Shown in pieces: positions 59,835 through 64,000 of a stretch of 64,000 nucleotides of DNA. The notes under the pieces are model-generated. The model searched no databases, had not been told where the DNA came from, and was given only the letters and a program-made list of their open reading frames with translations. Source of the DNA: Elusimicrobiota bacterium (GTDB lineage: Bacteria > Elusimicrobiota > UBA8919); contig JBFLWK010000007.1 in NCBI GenBank assembly GCA_040757695.1, forward strand, positions 1-64,000, written 5' to 3'. A program made the translations under genes and the position numbers. Within the stretch, counting starts at the first letter, position 1, and every line of letters begins with the position of its first letter.

Positions 59835-62800
59835 ATGAAAAATTACAAATTAAAAATTAAAAATGTAATGTTGAATTTATTCCAGTTAGGTAGATGTGCC
59901 CTTAAGGCCACACTACTATTTGCTATTTGCTATTTGCTATTCTCTGTCGTTTATGCGGGCAATCTTTTAACAAATCCAGGGTTTGAAGCAGCTGTAAGCA
60001 ATTGGGTTGTTAGCCCGGAATGGTTAGCATCAGAGACAAATGCATATGGTGCTGAGACCTCAACAAGACATGCAGGTGGTTATTCGCTTTTTGTAACTAC
60101 AGAACCTGCTATCAGTGACAACTACGGATTGTATCAAAATGTCGCAGTTACACCAAATGTCAGATACAATCTTGCCGGTTGGGTTTGGAATAATTCTATT
60201 ACTGATATTCATACTGGCTTGGGCTTGTGTTCAGGTGGCGGTGGGTTCTACAATGTTGCACCGGATGTCTCTAATTCTACAACTACTACCAAAAACTCTA
60301 CACAATGGCAATTCCTGAATATGTCAACCCAAATCCCGCAAGGTGTCGCAAATGTTGGTGTGAATGCATATATCAGGATGAACCCAGCGCTAACGACAAG
60401 TTATTTTGACGATCTCTATTTTGGTATCCCAAGCACGCCGTCTGTACTTAGCCAGTTTACAACCAGTAGCGAAATTACAACAATGCAATGGACAAATTCA
60501 GCAGTGATAATTACCTCGTTTACACAATCAGGTTCTGCAGCGGGTAATTTAAAGTTTCATCTACAGGTCTCGTCTGTAACTACCGCTGATAACCCTGACT
60601 GGTCTATAGTATTTCTAAACTATACTTCCGCATTTATACCAGAAGGAACAACAAACTATCAATTGCCTGGTTTGACAGATAATGGGACATATTGGTGGCG
60701 TGTCTGGAGCGAGGATATCAATGGTGTTACCAGCTCTACTTCAACAATACTTCATACCGGCAGTGTTGCCAAGTTCGGGTTTGATAATAAAAAACCAGCA
60801 GGTATTTCAGATTTGACAACTTCAATCTCAGGTGTGCTCCCTGACGGCGCAATAAAATTGAGTTGGACTGCACCAGGCGATGATGAAAACACAGGGCAAA
60901 TAATAAATGGTAGATGGGAGATAAAATACAGTTCAATCGGGATTATTACGAATACAAATTATGACAATCCACCAAACCCAACTTATACAGTAAGTATAGA
61001 TACTACTAACATCAACCCGCTATTCACTATCTCATATCTCATTACCGGGCTTATCCCGGCTACTACATATTGGTTTGCAATTAAGACAAGCGATAAAGCA
61101 GGCAACTGGTCTGTATGGAACTCATCAGCGGATGTGCCAACAGTCAATACTTCTGCATATGCTCGTGCGAAAGATGCGACACTTCCAACCGTAAAAATAA
61201 CATATCCTACTAATAACTTAATCACTAACAACTTAACCACTATTTCCGGAACCGCTAATGATAATATCAGTGTATCAGATGTTCAAATAACAATTCGGAA
61301 CCTGGCTAAACCTTCAACATATTGGAACGGTGCTACATGGGTATCATCAGCAGTATGGTTGCCTTGCACACTTCATCCATCCTCGTGGACATATACTGCA
61401 CCTGATTGGGTTAGCGGCTCGTCTTATACCATCGTAGCAAAATCAAAAGATTCATTTGATAACTGGTCTACCGCATACTCAACCGCTACATTTACATATG
61501 ATAATACCCTGCCAGGTTCTGTAGTTGTCTACCCAGCAAATGGTTCAGAAATCAGTTCATTATCCGTAATTTCAGGCACTGCATCCGATAATGTTGGTAT
61601 CGCCAATGTCCAAATTACAATCCAGCGAGTAGATAATTCACAATACTGGACTGGTGGTGGCTGGAGTTATTCTGAAACCTGGCTGACTGTTTCCAGCACC
61701 TGTCAATGGCAATACTGGCAGTATACAGGGCTTACAACTGTTAATCTGCTACATAGCGCTTCATATCTGGTGGTCTCGCGTGCCCAAGATACCGCAGGTA
61801 ATACTGAGGTATCTACTACCGGACAAAGCCAGTTCACATATAGAGATACTATACTGCCTGCTGCTATCAGTGATTTAACAGCGCTTACAGGACCTAACGA
61901 AGGCGAGATTATTCTGAAATGGACTGCGCCGGGGGATGATGGCACACTTTATGGGATTAGTAATGGACAATACATAATCAAATACTCGCCAACAGCAATA
62001 ATTAAAAGAACTAATTTTGAAATTGCACCAAATGAACTTCTAATATCTACATCCTATCCAACAGCACTTGTTCTCCATACGCGAACACTGACAGGATTGA
62101 CAGGTGGCACGTCATACTGGTTTGCAATAAAGACAACTGACGAAGCAAATAATACTTCAGTTTGGAACTCGTCTGCGGATGTGAGTGGTGTAAATACAGG
62201 CGCATACAGAAATGCACAGGTGGATTTTACAGCACCTGCAAAAATTACTACTTTGAAATCACAACCAGGCACAAAAGAAGGTGAAGTGCTGCTTACATGG
62301 ACCGCGACAGGCGACGATGGAACCGTCAACACAGTTTATGGTCAGTATCAGGTTATCTATTCTACTCATATTACTATGCCTTGGTATAATTCTAGACATT
62401 ATTCTACTTACTGGTCAACTACTACACAAGCAATGGAAAAACAAAGTAGAATAATGACAGGGCTGGTCCCTAATTTAACATATGTTTTCTGGGTTCGGCT
62501 CTACGATGATAGAAATAATGTGAACGGTGAGGTAGACCAGAAATCAACCACCTGCCAGCCACAGATAGATAATATCCAACCTGCACAAACAACCGATTTA
62601 ACTGCATTAGGTGGGCCAAACGAAGGTGAAATTATTCTCCGCTGGACTGCACCCGGTGATGATGGTACCGTTGGGACAATAACAAATGGCAAGTTTGAAA
62701 TCAGATATTCCGCTTCCGACCCTAACCTTTCTACATTTCTACCTATCTACCTTTCTACCTCCTCTGTCATTCCACTCACTACTCGCTATTATACAATTAC

Positions 62801-64000
62801 TGGTTTAGTACCCGGAACTACTTACTGGTTTGCACTCAAAACACAAGATGATATACCTAATACTTCATCAATTTCTAATACAGCATCTGCGAGTGCGACC
62901 GATTTTGTACCATCCGCACCACAAACGCTTGTAGCAGTTGCCGGGAATTACCGAATCATACTAAACTGGCAAGCCAATCCTGAAATAGATATTTCAGGCT
63001 ATAATGTGTATCGGGCTAAAAACCCAGGCGGACCTTACTCAATAATTATAAAAAATGTTAGTAATAATCAATATGACGATGTCCTCACAGGCGTCGGAAA
63101 GTATTATTATGTTGTTACTGCATTAGATTTAACAGGACATGAAAGCAGTTATTCTAATGAAACAAGCACAATATCGTTTGCACGGCTGCCTTTAGCACCT
63201 GCCGGAGTAAAAGGTACCCTGAATAATAACGGTAGTTTTACGATCACATGGAGTTCTGTTACCAAAAATATAGATGGAACTAATTGTGATGACATAATTG
63301 GCTACAATATCTATTCAGCAAGAGCATTATCAGGTCCGTGGGTTAAACAAACAATGGTTGATAAAAATACTTTGAACTGGACAGATACACAAATAAACTC
63401 AGGCTTGATGTATTATTTGCTCCGAACAGTTATTGCCGCAGGTGTTGAAAGCGAGAACGCTATTATTATCAATACTTTGGCAGGCAACGATTTTGTGATG
63501 TTGGAAACAGATGAGCAGAATAATTCAGTAGTTGAGTTGAATATACCTCAAGCAGTTAGTAAAATTTTAATCAAAGCCGAAAATCAATATAACGAAGATA
63601 TCATAATAGATATAGATAGAAAAGAATATGAAGAAAACACTACAGACATATATGTGTATGAGTTCAGAGCAATAAAAGCAGAAACAAATGAGCCGATAGA
63701 CAATTTTGTATTCCCAGAACCTGTAGAATTAGCATTTTATTATACACCTGATAAATTGGCAAAATTAAATATCTCAACAGCAACCGCAAAAAACCAACTT
63801 GCATTATACTGGCATAACAGTGTCGCATGGACACAAATAGGCGGTACTGTAGATACTACACTACAGAAAGTAAGTATCCATATTACACATTTGAGTAAGT
63901 ACAAACTTGCACAGGCACAGCGAACAACATCGTTTGGGAGTTTGCAAATTGTACCACCTAAAATTTTTACACCAAATAACGACGATAAATGGAATATAAT
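59835..64000 (+). CDS. Giant fibronectin-type surface protein, 3' truncated by window end
   Basis: Open from ATG 59835 to the last base: 1388 codons and two extra bases. I read the frame throughout and saw no stop. A signal sequence (LLFAICYLLFSVVYAG) is encoded by CTATTTGCTATTTGCTATTT words, preceded by a near-palindrome coding RCALKATL. A carbohydrate-binding-like domain follows (NLLTNPGFEAAVSNW, YFDDLYFG), then many FN3 and Ig-like units with the recurrent ILKWTAPGDDG-type motif (four copies) and TYWFAIKT. The visible end (KIFTPNNDDKWNI) is the start of a gliding-motility or FlgD-like C-terminal module. Probably secreted and surface-bound. Confidence 0.87.
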   Translation, partial: MKNYKLKIKNVMLNLFQLGRCALKATLLFAICYLLFSVVYAGNLLTNPGFEAAVSNWVVSPEWLASETNAYGAETSTRHAGGYSLFVTTEPAISDNYGLYQNVAVTPNVRYNLAGWVWNNSITDIHTGLGLCSGGGGFYNVAPDVSNSTTTTKNSTQWQFLNMSTQIPQGVANVGVNAYIRMNPALTTSYFDDLYFGIPSTPSVLSQFTTSSEITTMQWTNSAVIITSFTQSGSAAGNLKFHLQVSSVTTADNPDWSIVFLNYTSAFIPEGTTNYQLPGLTDNGTYWWRVWSEDINGVTSSTSTILHTGSVAKFGFDNKKPAGISDLTTSISGVLPDGAIKLSWTAPGDDENTGQIINGRWEIKYSSIGIITNTNYDNPPNPTYTVSIDTTNINPLFTISYLITGLIPATTYWFAIKTSDKAGNWSVWNSSADVPTVNTSAYARAKDATLPTVKITYPTNNLITNNLTTISGTANDNISVSDVQITIRNLAKPSTYWNGATWVSSAVWLPCTLHPSSWTYTAPDWVSGSSYTIVAKSKDSFDNWSTAYSTATFTYDNTLPGSVVVYPANGSEISSLSVISGTASDNVGIANVQITIQRVDNSQYWTGGGWSYSETWLTVSSTCQWQYWQYTGLTTVNLLHSASYLVVSRAQDTAGNTEVSTTGQSQFTYRDTILPAAISDLTALTGPNEGEIILKWTAPGDDGTLYGISNGQYIIKYSPTAIIKRTNFEIAPNELLISTSYPTALVLHTRTLTGLTGGTSYWFAIKTTDEANNTSVWNSSADVSGVNTGAYRNAQVDFTAPAKITTLKSQPGTKEGEVLLTWTATGDDGTVNTVYGQYQVIYSTHITMPWYNSRHYSTYWSTTTQAMEKQSRIMTGLVPNLTYVFWVRLYDDRNNVNGEVDQKSTTCQPQIDNIQPAQTTDLTALGGPNEGEIILRWTAPGDDGTVGTITNGKFEIRYSASDPNLSTFLPIYLSTSSVIPLTTRYYTITGLVPGTTYWFALKTQDDIPNTSSISNTASASATDFVPSAPQTLVAVAGNYRIILNWQANPEIDISGYNVYRAKNPGGPYSIIIKNVSNNQYDDVLTGVGKYYYVVTALDLTGHESSYSNETSTISFARLPLAPAGVKGTLNNNGSFTITWSSVTKNIDGTNCDDIIGYNIYSARALSGPWVKQTMVDKNTLNWTDTQINSGLMYYLLRTVIAAGVESENAIIINTLAGNDFVMLETDEQNNSVVELNIPQAVSKILIKAENQYNEDIIIDIDRKEYEENTTDIYVYEFRAIKAETNEPIDNFVFPEPVELAFYYTPDKLAKLNISTATAKNQLALYWHNSVAWTQIGGTVDTTLQKVSIHITHLSKYKLAQAQRTTSFGSLQIVPPKIFTPNNDDKWNI

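Overview
The window is AT-rich DNA from a diderm (outer-membrane) bacterium. PorV-type outer-membrane barrels, FlgD-Ig repeat surface proteins, a Tad-type pilus/secretion cluster, a bacterial microcompartment (BMC) shell gene, many small toxin-antitoxin genes and spacers packed with word-like inverted repeats all fit an uncultivated lineage in the Elusimicrobiota/Omnitrophota or FCB neighbourhood. The exact phylum is inference. Almost all genes are on the + strand.

Layout. 1-94: 3' end (domains V-VI) of a group II intron whose body lies outside the window. 110-3504: DUF4139 protein, a deoxyribose-phosphate aldolase with an encapsulation-type N-terminus, a BMC-H shell protein and a small accessory protein. 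3506-11154: a tightly overlapping operon of PilT ATPase, three paralogous proteins of unknown function (the third carries a DnaA-type AAA+ domain), a multi-GAF histidine kinase and a single-domain response regulator; this is the best candidate for an undescribed system. 11241-15307: aminotransferase, a HepT/MntA pair, long repeat-rich spacers and a decayed PorV/CsgG-like gene. 15451-38729: a nucleoside and nucleobase salvage region: transketolase-like enzyme, adenine deaminase, a type II restriction-modification pair, phosphopentomutase, phosphate transporter, purine and pyrimidine nucleoside phosphorylases, a RecJ with a nested DnaQ exonuclease, two TIM-barrel plus P-loop kinase modules, DHH phosphoesterase, MTA phosphorylase, second HepT/MntA pair and adenosine deaminase. 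38964-58606: Tad-like cluster (CpaB, CpaE-CpaF fusion, TadB, TadC, secretin, PilB/GspE-like ATPase, TPR proteins, sensor, GAF-HD phosphodiesterase) interleaved with surface proteins. 58719-64000: quinolinate synthase, tRNA-Lys(CTT) and a very large fibronectin-type surface protein that runs off the end.

How the genes work together (inference from known pathways). Adenosine deaminase, the two nucleoside phosphorylases and phosphopentomutase convert nucleosides to pentose 5-phosphates. Phosphate for phosphorolysis could come from the Pit transporter. The BMC-associated aldolase would split deoxyribose 5-phosphate into glyceraldehyde 3-phosphate and acetaldehyde inside a shell. This matches the reported sugar-phosphate-utilisation class of BMC, although the aldehyde-processing enzymes are not in the window.

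A second theme is the repeat families. Spacers carry self-complementary arrays of short words (AATTAAAAAT, AGGTTAAAGG, AATCACTTA, CGAATA, TCTGCGTAATCTGTG and others). The same words end directly at start codons, encode the hydrophobic signal sequences of most secreted proteins here, and sit in frame inside enzymes. A paralogue comparison in the two P-loop kinases shows one such in-frame insertion directly.
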